Source: CAZABP01 sp964483245
Lineage (GTDB): Bacteria > Planctomycetota > UBA1135 > UBA2386
DNA length: 56,150 bases
Direction: 5' to 3'
Assembly (NCBI GenBank): GCA_964483245.1
Contig: CAZABP010000031.1
Location: 1-56,150, forward strand
The notes beneath the pieces were generated by a model, which ran no database searches, was not told the DNA's origin, and saw nothing but the letters and a program-made list of their open reading frames with translations. Numbering within the stretch: position 1 is the first letter of the stretch; each line of letters begins with the position of its first letter. The position numbers and the translations under genes are program-made. Below, one piece after another: positions 7,395 to 16,087 of the stretch.

Positions 7395-9047
7395 ATGCGT
7401 GCGTTCCTACCCGCGCTCGGCGCGGTCCTGCTCGCGGTTGCGTCGCCTCCTGCGCAAGAGCCACCGCGGCTCGTCGTGCTGGTCTGTGTCGACCAGTTGG
7501 CGAGCTGGGTGCTGGAGCCGGCCTGGCCGCACTTCGGCGAGGACGGATTCCGCCGCTTGCGGCGCGAAGGAGTCGAGTTCGCGCGATGCGCGTTCCGCCA
7601 CGCGTGCACCGAGACCGGCCCAGGGCATGCAACGTTCGCGACCGGCGCGGCGGCACGCACGCACGGGATCATCGGCAACACGTGGGCCGACGCAGCCGCC
7701 GGCAAGTCGGTCTACTGCGTCGCACAGGAGGATGCGGAGCTGCTCGGCACGGCAGGACCGCGCGGCGGCAGCGGGCGCGGGCCGGCGCTGCTGCGTGCGC
7801 CGACGCTCGGTGAGACGATGCGCGCGCACCTCGGGCCGGAGGTGCGGATCGCGAGCGTCGCCTGGAAGGACCGTTCGGCGATCCTGATGGCGGGCCGCAC
7901 GGCCGATGCGGTGTTGTGGGTCGACACGACGAGCGGCGAGCTGATTACGAGCCGGGCGTACGCCGAGGCGCTGCCGTCCTGGGCGGCCGACTTCAACCGG
8001 CGCTCGCCGGCCAAGCAGTGGTTCGGGGCGGAGTGGGCGCGGATCGGCCCGGACGTGGCGTATGCCGGGCTCGTCGACGACCGGCCGTTCGAAGGGCGCA
8101 ATCCGCTCGGGACCAGGGTGCTGCCGCACGCGATCACTGGCGGCGAGAAGGAGCCCGGGTCGCGGTTCTTCCAGCACCTGTATCTCTCGCCGTTCGGCAA
8201 CGAGTTGCTGCTCGCCGCTGCGCTCGCCGCGATCGATGGCGTGCAACTCGGGCAGGACGAGGTGCCGGACCTGCTGTGCATCGGCTTCAGTTCGAACGAC
8301 GCGATCGGCCACCAATACGGGCCTCGCAGCGTCGAGGTGCGCGATGCGACGTTGCGCACGGATCGGCTGCTCGCGGAGCTGTTCCATGCGCTCGATGCGA
8401 GGATCGGCGCCGACCGCTACGTTGTCGTCTTGTCGGCGGACCACGGCATTGCGCCGATCCCGGAGGCGGTCGTCGAAGCGGGGACCGGCATGCCACGCAT
8501 GCGCGCCGTGCAGACCGTCGTGCAGGCGGTCGCTGCGGCCGAACAGGCGCTGCGCATGGCGCTCGGCGCGCCGCCCGAGAAGGGCTGGATCCGGCGCAGC
8601 GGCGCAGAGTTCTGGATCGACCGCGCGGCGTTCGGTGATCGGCCGCAGGCCGAGATCACGGAAGCACGTCGGCTCGCTGCCGCGACGATGGCGCGTGTGC
8701 CCGGCGTGCGGACTGCGGTCGCCGCCGACGATCTGCTGTCGGCCGTGCCTGGCGACGACCCGGTGCTGCGCTCGCTCTGGTTCGCGGCGCATCCGGCGCG
8801 TGTCCCCGACATCGCGCTCGTGCTCGAACCGCATGCGAATCCGAGCACCACCCCTGCAATGCACGGGATGCCGTATCCGTACGACCAGGAGGTGCCGCTG
8901 TTCGTGCGCGGTGCCGGCGTGCGTGCGGGCACGCGGTGTGACGCGTCGGTCGGCCCTGGGCTCGGCGTCGTGGTGGCCGCGCGCCTGCTCGGGATCCCGA
9001 AACCCGCACTCGCAGACGAAGAAGTGCCGCCCGACGTGCTGCGCTGA
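7395..9047 (+). CDS. Exported PafA-like alkaline phosphatase
   Basis: 550 aa with an N-terminal signal peptide (MRAFLPALGAVLLAVASPPAQ). Alkaline-phosphatase-superfamily motifs are complete: VCVDQL (metal Asp33), TGPGHA with nucleophile Thr74, IIGNTW, WKDRSAI, SSNDAIGHQYG, SADHG and MHGMPYPYDQEVPLF. A Thr nucleophile together with the Asn of IIGNTW and the Lys/Arg of WKDR matches PafA-type phosphate monoesterases rather than nucleotide pyrophosphatases. It should hydrolyse phosphate monoesters in the periplasm, releasing phosphate. It starts 10 bp after the previous gene. Assignment to the superfamily is firm; monoesterase specificity is inferred from motif similarity. Confidence 0.9.
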   Translation: MRAFLPALGAVLLAVASPPAQEPPRLVVLVCVDQLASWVLEPAWPHFGEDGFRRLRREGVEFARCAFRHACTETGPGHATFATGAAARTHGIIGNTWADAAAGKSVYCVAQEDAELLGTAGPRGGSGRGPALLRAPTLGETMRAHLGPEVRIASVAWKDRSAILMAGRTADAVLWVDTTSGELITSRAYAEALPSWAADFNRRSPAKQWFGAEWARIGPDVAYAGLVDDRPFEGRNPLGTRVLPHAITGGEKEPGSRFFQHLYLSPFGNELLLAAALAAIDGVQLGQDEVPDLLCIGFSSNDAIGHQYGPRSVEVRDATLRTDRLLAELFHALDARIGADRYVVVLSADHGIAPIPEAVVEAGTGMPRMRAVQTVVQAVAAAEQALRMALGAPPEKGWIRRSGAEFWIDRAAFGDRPQAEITEARRLAAATMARVPGVRTAVAADDLLSAVPGDDPVLRSLWFAAHPARVPDIALVLEPHANPSTTPAMHGMPYPYDQEVPLFVRGAGVRAGTRCDASVGPGLGVVVAARLLGIPKPALADEEVPPDVLR

Positions 9048-9072
9048 GCGTGCAATAGCGCCGTGCAGGTGC

Positions 9073-9183
9073 CTGACACCCGGTGTACCGGTACAGGAAG
9101 TGTCAGAGACGCGGTGTACCGCTTCGCGGGGAATGGTTCGCGCGAGCTGACGGAGCGGGTCTCAGAGACCCAGTGTACCACTT
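9073..9183 (+). repeat. GTGTACC repeat unit, copy 1 (111 bp)
   Basis: Nearly identical to 9323-9433. Each copy holds three GTGTACC motifs, each preceded by a CTGACAC, GTCAGAGAC or CTCAGA(G/C)AC sequence. The first motif forms the palindrome TGTACCGGTACA. No reading frame of interest; noncoding repeat downstream of the phosphatase gene. Confidence 0.9.
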
Positions 9184-9322
9184 GGCGGAGCGCGCCAGAG
9201 CGCCGCGCAGGTGTCTCCTTAGAAACTGGTCATACGCCCCGTCGGCGAACGTCGCCGCCGCAGCGGCGCCAGATCCGCCGGTTTCGCGGCGTCGTGGTCG
9301 CCGCGTCGCGGCGGTGAGAGAA

Positions 9323-9433
9323 CTGACACGCGGTGTACCGGTACAGGAAGTGTCAGAGACGCGGTGTACCGCTTCGCGGGGAATTGTTCGCGTGAACTGA
9401 CGGAGCGGGTCTCAGACACGCCGTGTACCGCTT
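9323..9433 (+). repeat. GTGTACC repeat unit, copy 2 (111 bp)
   Basis: Second copy, 250 bp after the first and differing at only a few positions. Its right end reaches the stop codon of the EF-hand gene. Together the two copies fill most of the 385-bp gap 9048-9432; the sequence between them (9184-9322) shows no gene. Confidence 0.9.
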
Positions 9434-10440
9434 CAGCGGTCGGAGCGGGAGACGACGCCGTCGCCGTTGGTGTCGGCGCGGCGGAACGCGTCGATCGGGC
9501 CGCCGAACTCCTCGGGGGTGACGCGGCCGTCGTCGTCGAGGTCGAAGCGGGACAGGAAGTCGCTGCCTTCGATGGAGCGGATGTAGCGCTCGAGCTCGGC
9601 GCGCGTGACGTGGGCATCGCGGTCGCGGTCGACGCGCGCGAACAGGTACTTCATCTCGACCCATTCGTTGCTGTCGAGCCGGCCGTCGTTGTTCTTGTCC
9701 CAAGCGGCGAACGGGATCGTCGCGGCGCGTGGCCGTGCGTTGCCGGCGTTGCGCTCGTAGACCATCGCGGCGACGCGGCCGGCCAGCGCCTGCAGCTCAT
9801 AGGTGTCGAGAGCCCCATCCTTGTTGCGGTCCGCGGCCGGGAACAGGCGCTCGAGCCGCTGCCCCTTGGCCTCTGCCGCCGAGATCCGCGCGTCCTTGTC
9901 CTTGTCGAGGCGGCCGAGCCAGTACTCGGCATCCTGCAGGTAGTCGCGTTCGCTGCGCAGCGGATCCTCGTCGTCGGTGACGGATTCGCGTGTGGCGAGT
10001 GCGCGGTCCTTGCCATCGACGATGCCGTTCTTGTCGAGATCGAGGCTCGCGAACGCATCCTCGGTGCCGGTCCACTCCGCCCGTGCGATCCGCCCGTCCG
10101 CATCCTGGTCCATCCGGCGCGCCGCCTCGAACCGCGTCGCAAATCCGTCCGCCGGCTGAGTCCGCGCCCGCGGCTCGCTGCCATCCCGCTCACGCAGGCT
10201 GACCAGACGACGCGCGAGCGCCGAACCGCGCCACTCTTCCAGCGTCAACCTGCCGTCGGCGTTGCGATCGACCGCCTTCCACTGCTCCTCTGAGCCGGGG
10301 AACTCGGTCCGCACGACGATCTTGTCGCTGTTCTTGTCGTAGCTGGCGAACACCTTCGCGAGCGTGTCCTCCTGCGCCGCGGCAGGTGCCGCGACCAACA
10401 GCGACAGCAACCAGCCGGGTCTCACGCGCGCTCTGTTCAT
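9433..10440 (-). CDS. Exported EF-hand calcium-binding protein
   Basis: 335 aa from the ATG at 10440, with GAGGA nearby upstream as ribosome-binding site. The N-terminal signal peptide (RPGWLLSLLVAAPAAAQ) is followed by a series of EF-hand loops: DKNSDKIVVRTEF, DRNADGRLTLEEW, DQDADGRIARAEW, DLDKNGIVDGKD, DKDKDARISAAEA, DRNKDGALDTYEL, DKNNDGRLDSNEW, DRDRDAHVTRAEL, DLDDDGRVTPEEF and DTNGDGVVSRSD. That is about ten calcium-binding loops in tandem. It is the last gene of a three-gene run on the minus strand, 10 bp after the decaheme cytochrome stop. It is likely periplasmic and calcium-binding; partner unknown. Confidence 0.92.
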   Translation of the reverse strand: MNRARVRPGWLLSLLVAAPAAAQEDTLAKVFASYDKNSDKIVVRTEFPGSEEQWKAVDRNADGRLTLEEWRGSALARRLVSLRERDGSEPRARTQPADGFATRFEAARRMDQDADGRIARAEWTGTEDAFASLDLDKNGIVDGKDRALATRESVTDDEDPLRSERDYLQDAEYWLGRLDKDKDARISAAEAKGQRLERLFPAADRNKDGALDTYELQALAGRVAAMVYERNAGNARPRAATIPFAAWDKNNDGRLDSNEWVEMKYLFARVDRDRDAHVTRAELERYIRSIEGSDFLSRFDLDDDGRVTPEEFGGPIDAFRRADTNGDGVVSRSDR

Positions 10441-10450
10441 CGGTTCGTCC

Positions 10451-13444
10451 TCATCGATTGCTCCTGGTCCGTCGCTCCTGACGCACCTCACCGTATCTCC
10501 CGGTCGGATCGGTCGCGACCGGGACCGGCGCGCGCAGGATCCGCAGCAGCTCGTCACGCGTGACATAGCGGCACCCTTCGTGGCTGATGTCCTTGAGCCA
10601 ACGCCCCTGCTCGTCGACGAGCCGGTCGAATGCGAACTCTTCCAGCGCGAAGTCGCGCAGCCCCGGCACGCCGTCCCAGACGGCGGCGACCTGGGCTCCG
10701 GTCGCCGGCTTGCTGGCGTCGACCAGCGTGCCGACGCCCCCCGCGCCCGGCGCCAGCGCGAACTGCTGCAGGAACGGCGCGTTGTACAAGCGCACGACCC
10801 GCACCTGGCCGGTGCCACCGTAGATCCGCGGCGACGCACGCGGCACGGCGCGCGGCGCGAGCGGATCGCTGACGTCGACGACGCGCAGCTGCTGCTGGCG
10901 GTTGTCGTCGTTGCCGACCTCGGCGAACACGTACAGGTAATCCCGCTCCTGGCTCTTGAGGCCGCCGCCCTGGCTGCCGAGGTCGAACATCGTGTTGACG
11001 GCGAGCCCGCGCACGTCCCCCCGGTCGAACCGGAACGCCCCCTGCGCCGCCCGGTTGTGCAGCAGCAGCGGCTGCCCCGGCTCGGTGAAGTCGACGATCC
11101 GCACGCCATCCAGCCCGCACGCGACGAAGGCGAGATGCCGCGCACGCGTGCGCGTGATCCCGTCCTTGCCGTCGGCGCGCGGCCGCGAGAACTGGAACAG
11201 CGTCGCGACGTCGAACGCGTCGTTCGGTTGGCCGCTCTCGGCATTCAGGTCGACGGTCGCCAGCACGCGTGGGCGCGCCGGTTCGGCGACATCGGCAATC
11301 ACGAGCCCGCCCGGTCCGTCGGCGATCAACAACCATGGATACGCCAGCGCCAGTCCGCGCGCCTCGGTCGTCGCCAGGGCGCCGACCGCGCGCGGGCGCT
11401 CCGGCTTGGCGATGTCGAAGATCTGCACCCCCGCGGCACCGTCGGCGACATACAGCAGATCCCCCTGCGCCAGCATCCGGCGCGGATCGGCGACTGCCTG
11501 CCTGGCCATGCCGGCCAGCTTCGGCACGCTCGGGTTCTTCAGCGAGACCGTGCGCAGCGCGCCGTCGCTGCAGGCGACGATCGCATGTGTCGCTTCCATC
11601 CCGACCGGATCGGAAACCAGCGCCAGTGCTGCCGGCGTGCCGGGCAGCGCCAGATCAGCGACCGGCATCGTGCGCGCCGGCGTCTTGTGATCGATCGCGA
11701 CGGTCCACAGTCCGCCCGCGTTGATCCCGAACCCGAACGCCCGCGTCAGGCGGAAGTTGGTCGAGCCGAGGCCGAACGCGACCGGGTTGCGGTGGCACTC
11801 GACGCAGCTGCGCGCCTCCGGCCGCGTCGTGTGCACCTGGTGCGGAATCAGCGTCACGCCCGACAGGCCGGCCGCCGTGCGCGGCGCCGCCTGGTGCAGC
11901 ACGGTCTCGCCGTCCTTGCCGTGTGCGCTGCCGATCGTCGAGAAGCCGACCATGTACGGCGCGACCATCCCTTCGTGGTTCCAGCCGAGCCGGAGCTGGC
12001 TGAACGTCGCGAACACCTTCTCCTGCGTCGTGACGCGCCCTGGGGTCCGCTGCCCGGAGATCAGATCGAGCTGCGTGAACTGCTCGTTACGGTCGAAGTG
12101 GAACCCGAAGAAGTTCGGGTTCCAGCCGGAGTGGCACGTATAGCACTCGAGCCGCGCGTGCTCCGGCGTCATCGCTGCCGCCGCGCGCGGGTTGTAGTCG
12201 GCGTGGGCCCGGTCGACGACGTCGCGCGCCTGCTTCACCGGATGGCGCCGGCCGGTGACCTTCGAGACGAGCCAGAACCGGTTGCCCTCACGCCGCAGGT
12301 TCGGCACGCGGCGGCCGCGGCTCGTCGTCAGATCGCTCGGCCGCTCGATCGTGCCGTGGCAGCTCGAACACTCGACCTCGACCGCGAAGTCCATGTTGGG
12401 ATAGATGTCGCCGTCGCCCATCGTGTCGGCCAGCGTGTGGCAGTCGATGCAGTGCATGCCGCGCGCGTGGTGCACGTCCGGCGGCGTGAGGTCGCGATCC
12501 TGGATGTAGAACGTCCCATTCAGCAACGTCGACGTCGTGCCGGGCACCTCCGGACCGGCCGGTTGCCCGGGCACGAGCTGCGCCATGCCGCGGAAGTTGA
12601 GCCCGATGCTCGCGTCGCCGTAGTGGCATCGCGTGCAGGTCGAGGTCGGGATCCGGCTCGTCAGCCGGTGCTCGCGCGGATGGCCCGGCTCGGTCTTGTC
12701 GACCGTCGGGTCGCGCGAGCGGCTGCGCCCGTCGTCGTCGTACGTGACGTGGCACGCCGCGCACCCTTCGCCGCGGTAATCCCCGTCCAGCCCGAGTCGG
12801 CCGTCGACGGCGCGTCCCTCGCTCCACAGGTGGCACTGCATGCAGGCCTTCCGCGGCAGGTCGGCGTAGTGCGTCTCGATCTTGGTGCGGTCGCGCGGCG
12901 TGAACCCCGGCACCTGGACGGTCGCTGCCAGCGCGTGCGGGCCGATGTCGCCGTCGTCGTCCTGCACCGGGAACACCGAGTAGTTCGGATGCTTCTTGCG
13001 GCTCAGCCCGTGCTCGTAGAACCCGTCGCTGAGGTGTCCGGTCGTCGTGCCGTGCAGCGATTTCTCGAGATGCGAGACGAGATCGCCATGGCAGTCCCCG
13101 CAGACCTCACCGGCGACGCGCAGGTTCGTCGGGTTCAGGAAGCGCAAGTACGGCAGATCCCAGTTCCGCGGCAGCACCCGTTCGTCGCGCGGCACCGGCT
13201 GCGATGGCTGCACGTGCGCGCGCTCCTTCTCGCTCGCGGTCGCATCACCACCGTGGCAGTCGACGCAGGACAGTTCGAACCACGGATGCATCGCCTCGAT
13301 CCCGGCGTGGCAGGCGAGGCAGGTGTTGGCGCTGCCGCCCGCGCCGTTCGCGCCCAAGTTGCCTGGCGCGGGTGGCACGGCGGCTGCGGCGAGCAGCCAG
13401 GCGGTGGCGCCGATTCCGAGCGCGAAGCCGGGGCGTCGCGTCAC
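10451..13444 (-). CDS. Decaheme c-type cytochrome with LVIVD-type beta-propeller
   Basis: 997 aa with an N-terminal signal peptide. Ten CxxCH heme-attachment motifs occur between about residues 42 and 550: CLACH, CVDCH, CGDCH, CMQCH, CAACH, CTRCH, CIDCH, CSSCH, CYTCH and CVECH. From about residue 600 the sequence turns into propeller blades of LVIVD type (LLYVADGAAGVQIFDIAKP, LLIADGPGGLVIADVAEP, VACGLDGVRIVDFTEP). It should be an exported multiheme electron carrier or redox enzyme of the periplasm or cell surface. It sits 7 bp after the TAT-signal gene and 10 bp before the EF-hand gene, so the three are probably one transcript. No catalytic heme assignment can be made from sequence alone. Confidence 0.93.
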   Translation of the reverse strand: MTRRPGFALGIGATAWLLAAAAVPPAPGNLGANGAGGSANTCLACHAGIEAMHPWFELSCVDCHGGDATASEKERAHVQPSQPVPRDERVLPRNWDLPYLRFLNPTNLRVAGEVCGDCHGDLVSHLEKSLHGTTTGHLSDGFYEHGLSRKKHPNYSVFPVQDDDGDIGPHALAATVQVPGFTPRDRTKIETHYADLPRKACMQCHLWSEGRAVDGRLGLDGDYRGEGCAACHVTYDDDGRSRSRDPTVDKTEPGHPREHRLTSRIPTSTCTRCHYGDASIGLNFRGMAQLVPGQPAGPEVPGTTSTLLNGTFYIQDRDLTPPDVHHARGMHCIDCHTLADTMGDGDIYPNMDFAVEVECSSCHGTIERPSDLTTSRGRRVPNLRREGNRFWLVSKVTGRRHPVKQARDVVDRAHADYNPRAAAAMTPEHARLECYTCHSGWNPNFFGFHFDRNEQFTQLDLISGQRTPGRVTTQEKVFATFSQLRLGWNHEGMVAPYMVGFSTIGSAHGKDGETVLHQAAPRTAAGLSGVTLIPHQVHTTRPEARSCVECHRNPVAFGLGSTNFRLTRAFGFGINAGGLWTVAIDHKTPARTMPVADLALPGTPAALALVSDPVGMEATHAIVACSDGALRTVSLKNPSVPKLAGMARQAVADPRRMLAQGDLLYVADGAAGVQIFDIAKPERPRAVGALATTEARGLALAYPWLLIADGPGGLVIADVAEPARPRVLATVDLNAESGQPNDAFDVATLFQFSRPRADGKDGITRTRARHLAFVACGLDGVRIVDFTEPGQPLLLHNRAAQGAFRFDRGDVRGLAVNTMFDLGSQGGGLKSQERDYLYVFAEVGNDDNRQQQLRVVDVSDPLAPRAVPRASPRIYGGTGQVRVVRLYNAPFLQQFALAPGAGGVGTLVDASKPATGAQVAAVWDGVPGLRDFALEEFAFDRLVDEQGRWLKDISHEGCRYVTRDELLRILRAPVPVATDPTGRYGEVRQERRTRSNR

Positions 13445-13451
13445 GTCGTGC

Positions 13452-14624
13452 TCAGGCGAACAGGTCGCGCATGATGCGCGCGCGCGACCACGCCGGCGGC
13501 TGCTTGGTGAACAGCGACAGCAGCGTCGGGCAAACGTCGATCGAGCGGACCTCGGTCTTGACCACGCGGTTGCGCTTGAAGTCCGGCCCGGCGGCGATCA
13601 GGAACACCTTGCGCATGTGGTCGGAGCGATCGCCATGGTCGAGACCGTTGCGCTCGTTCAGGTCCTTGTCGCGGCCGAACTCCGGCAGCACGACGACCGC
13701 GGTCGACTCCGCCAGCTCCGGATCCGCCTGGATCGCGTCCCACAGCTTGCCGAGCTCGGCGTCGTTGCGCCGGATCACGTCGACGTAGCCGTTGAACGAG
13801 TTGTGTGCGATGTCGTGGTTCTGCAGCGTGATGCCGAGCACCTTCGGCCGGAACACGCGCAGGATGTTGGTGCCGATCCGGATCGCCTTGGCGTCACCGG
13901 CGCCGGGCCCCGTGACGCGCGTCGTCGCGCCGCTCAGTTCATCCAGGATGAACTTCTCGATCCGCCGCACGTGCTCCGGATCCGGCCGTGGCCCACGCAC
14001 CGATGCGAGCTGCTCGCGGTCCAGCGACGACGACAGCCGCTCGAGGATCGCCTGCTCCGCGGCTGCCTCGGTCTTCGGCCGGCCGAACGCGTCGAGCACC
14101 TTCTTGAACTCCACGTTGAAGATGCCGTCGCCATCCAGCACGTTCGCGCCGTAGGCAGGTCCATAGTCGGGGTGCAGCGAGTGCGCGAACAGTCGCCCCT
14201 GCGCGCCGCCGGAGGTCGTGATCCAGACGTCGCCCGCCTCGAACCCGACGTCCTTGCGCAGATACTCGAACAGCGTCGGGTTCGTGCCCGGCTCGTTCTC
14301 GCGGATCCCGAGGTTCTCGACGTTGCCGGTGAAGATCGACAGCGCCGCGCCGTAGTGCCCGGTGTTCTCGACCGCGACGTTCGGCATCGTGACGCCGGCG
14401 CTCGCGATCCGCATCAGGTTCGGGACGTTGGCCGGTGTCTCGAGCACCTCCTGGCTGCGCACGCCGCCGGCGAACGCCACCAACACGACGCGCTTGGTCT
14501 TCGGTGCCCCCGGTGCCGAAGGCAGCGCACACAGGGACCGGGGGAGCGCGAGTGCCGCCGCTGCGGCGGCGCCGCCGCGCAGCAGATCGCGACGCGTGAA
14601 ACCAGCCGGACGTGACTCGGTCAT
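13452..14624 (-). CDS. TAT-exported alkaline-phosphatase-fold protein (DUF1501/sulfatase-like)
   Basis: 390 aa from the ATG at 14624, preceded by GAAAGAA. The twin-arginine signal is clear (TRRDLLRGGAAAAAALALP). The body carries features of the alkaline-phosphatase/DUF1501 fold: VVLVAFAGGVRSQE near the N-terminus, NTGHYGAALSIFTG, AVVVLPEFGRD, LDHGDRSDHMRKVFLIAAGP and VRSIDVCPTLLSLF. It is probably a folded, metal-binding periplasmic protein. It is first in the operon with the decaheme cytochrome and EF-hand protein; TAT-exported DUF1501 proteins beside cytochrome-type genes are a common Planctomycetota arrangement. Substrate unknown. Confidence 0.85.
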   Translation of the reverse strand: MTESRPAGFTRRDLLRGGAAAAAALALPRSLCALPSAPGAPKTKRVVLVAFAGGVRSQEVLETPANVPNLMRIASAGVTMPNVAVENTGHYGAALSIFTGNVENLGIRENEPGTNPTLFEYLRKDVGFEAGDVWITTSGGAQGRLFAHSLHPDYGPAYGANVLDGDGIFNVEFKKVLDAFGRPKTEAAAEQAILERLSSSLDREQLASVRGPRPDPEHVRRIEKFILDELSGATTRVTGPGAGDAKAIRIGTNILRVFRPKVLGITLQNHDIAHNSFNGYVDVIRRNDAELGKLWDAIQADPELAESTAVVVLPEFGRDKDLNERNGLDHGDRSDHMRKVFLIAAGPDFKRNRVVKTEVRSIDVCPTLLSLFTKQPPAWSRARIMRDLFA

Positions 14625-14851
14625 GGTCGGTTCTTTCGGGCGCCGGGGCGGGGAGGCTCGCGCCGGCAGCCGGGAGCACGCGCGGAACCATACGCCGCCG
14701 GTGAGGATTCTGCCCGGTCCGCGCCGCCAACACGCAACGCACACGGGGGGAGGAGCCGCCGGTGCTGGTGGTTCGCCCTGGTGCCGCGCGCCGCCCCCTG
14801 GCGGGACTCCGTGGGTGAGCGCTCGATCCGCCGTCGATAGGCTCCGCTCGC

Positions 14852-16054
14852 ATGGGCCGGACCTGCTCCCAGGCACTCCGATCGATGCTGTCCACGGGCT
14901 GCTTCGCCGCGGCACTCGCCGCGCAGGAGCCGGCGCCGCCGCCGCCCACGCAGAAGCCAGCCGAGCCCCAGGCGTCGCCGCCAGCCGAGGCGCCCACACC
15001 CGCTGTGCACGGCCCACAAGGGTTCACCTGGGAAGTGGAGGGTTACACGATCAAGCTCGGCGGCTACGTCAAGGTCGACCTGATCCACGACTTCGATCCG
15101 ATCGGTTCGACCGACACGTTCGATCCGCGCACGATTCCGACGACCGGCGAGAGCGGCGTCAACACGCGACTGCACGCGCGCCAGACGCGCTTCAACCTGG
15201 ATGTGCGCGGGCCGACCTCGATCGGGCCGATGCGCGTGTTCTTCGAAGGAGACTTCTTCGGCAGCAGCAGCACGTTCCGGATCCGGCATGCGTACGGCGA
15301 GATCGCCGGGTTCCTGGCCGGACAGACCTGGACGACGTTCATGGATGACGACGCGATGCCGGAGACGATCGACTTCGAGTCGCCGATCGCGTTCCCGATG
15401 GTCCGTCAGGCGATGATCCGCTACACGCAACCGTTCGGCGGCGGCAGCTACGGCGCGATCGCGCTCGAGGATCCGGACTCCGATGTGATCCCGCCACCGG
15501 TGCCAGGCAGGATCGAGAAGCCGACGCCGGACCTGACCGGACGCCTGCGGTGGGAGCACGGATGCGGCCACACACAGCTCGGGCTGTTCGCCGGAACCGC
15601 CCGCTACAACTACGACTCGCCCGGCTCCGACACCGTGTTCCTGTGGGGGTTGAACGCATCGACGAAGCTCATGATCTGCGAGCGGGACAACCTGATCGTC
15701 CAGCTCACGTACGGCCCGGGCGTCGGCCGGTATCGCGGCGGTCACGCCGCAGCGCCGGACGCCAACGGGCAGCTCGAGGCGGTCGAGGTGTTCGGCGTGA
15801 TGGCGGCGTACCAGCACCATTGGTGCAGCCAATGGCGCAGCACGGCCACCTATAGCTGGGGCAAAGGAGATCTACCGGCGGGTTCCCCGGCCGATGCCAA
15901 CGAGGTGCTGCAGTACCTGTCCGCGAACGTCATCTGGCAGTTCTGCGACCGGGCGTGGGTCGGGTTGGAGTACCTGTACGGCACGCGCGAGACGTTCGAC
16001 GACGCCGATGGCGACGCACACCGGATCCAGATCGCGATGCGGTTCAACCTCTGA
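14852..16054 (+). CDS. DcaP-like outer-membrane porin
   Basis: 400 aa; an N-terminal signal peptide is followed by a Pro-rich stretch (about 25-55) and then a beta-barrel. Diagnostic segments match the DcaP trimeric porin family: KLGGYVKVDLIHDF, RQTRFNLDVRGPTSIGP, FFEGDFFGSSSTFRIRHAYG and GFLAGQTWTTFMDDDAMPETIDFE. Alternating amphipathic strands continue to the end (YLYGTRETF, RIQIAMRFNL). DcaP-type channels take up negatively charged small molecules through the outer membrane. The gene stands alone, facing away from the TAT operon and converging on the SAM hydrolase gene. A second possible start lies at 14885. Confidence 0.88.
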   Translation: MGRTCSQALRSMLSTGCFAAALAAQEPAPPPPTQKPAEPQASPPAEAPTPAVHGPQGFTWEVEGYTIKLGGYVKVDLIHDFDPIGSTDTFDPRTIPTTGESGVNTRLHARQTRFNLDVRGPTSIGPMRVFFEGDFFGSSSTFRIRHAYGEIAGFLAGQTWTTFMDDDAMPETIDFESPIAFPMVRQAMIRYTQPFGGGSYGAIALEDPDSDVIPPPVPGRIEKPTPDLTGRLRWEHGCGHTQLGLFAGTARYNYDSPGSDTVFLWGLNASTKLMICERDNLIVQLTYGPGVGRYRGGHAAAPDANGQLEAVEVFGVMAAYQHHWCSQWRSTATYSWGKGDLPAGSPADANEVLQYLSANVIWQFCDRAWVGLEYLYGTRETFDDADGDAHRIQIAMRFNL

Positions 16055-16087
16055 CGCACGACGCAGGGCGCACGGGCGCAGCCCGGC

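Noticed and set aside
10364..13474. Open frame of over 1000 codons on the plus strand opposite the decaheme cytochrome gene
   Set aside because: It is Arg/Ala-rich with no family motif, while the minus strand has ten CxxCH motifs and a signal peptide. Long antisense frames are expected at this GC content.
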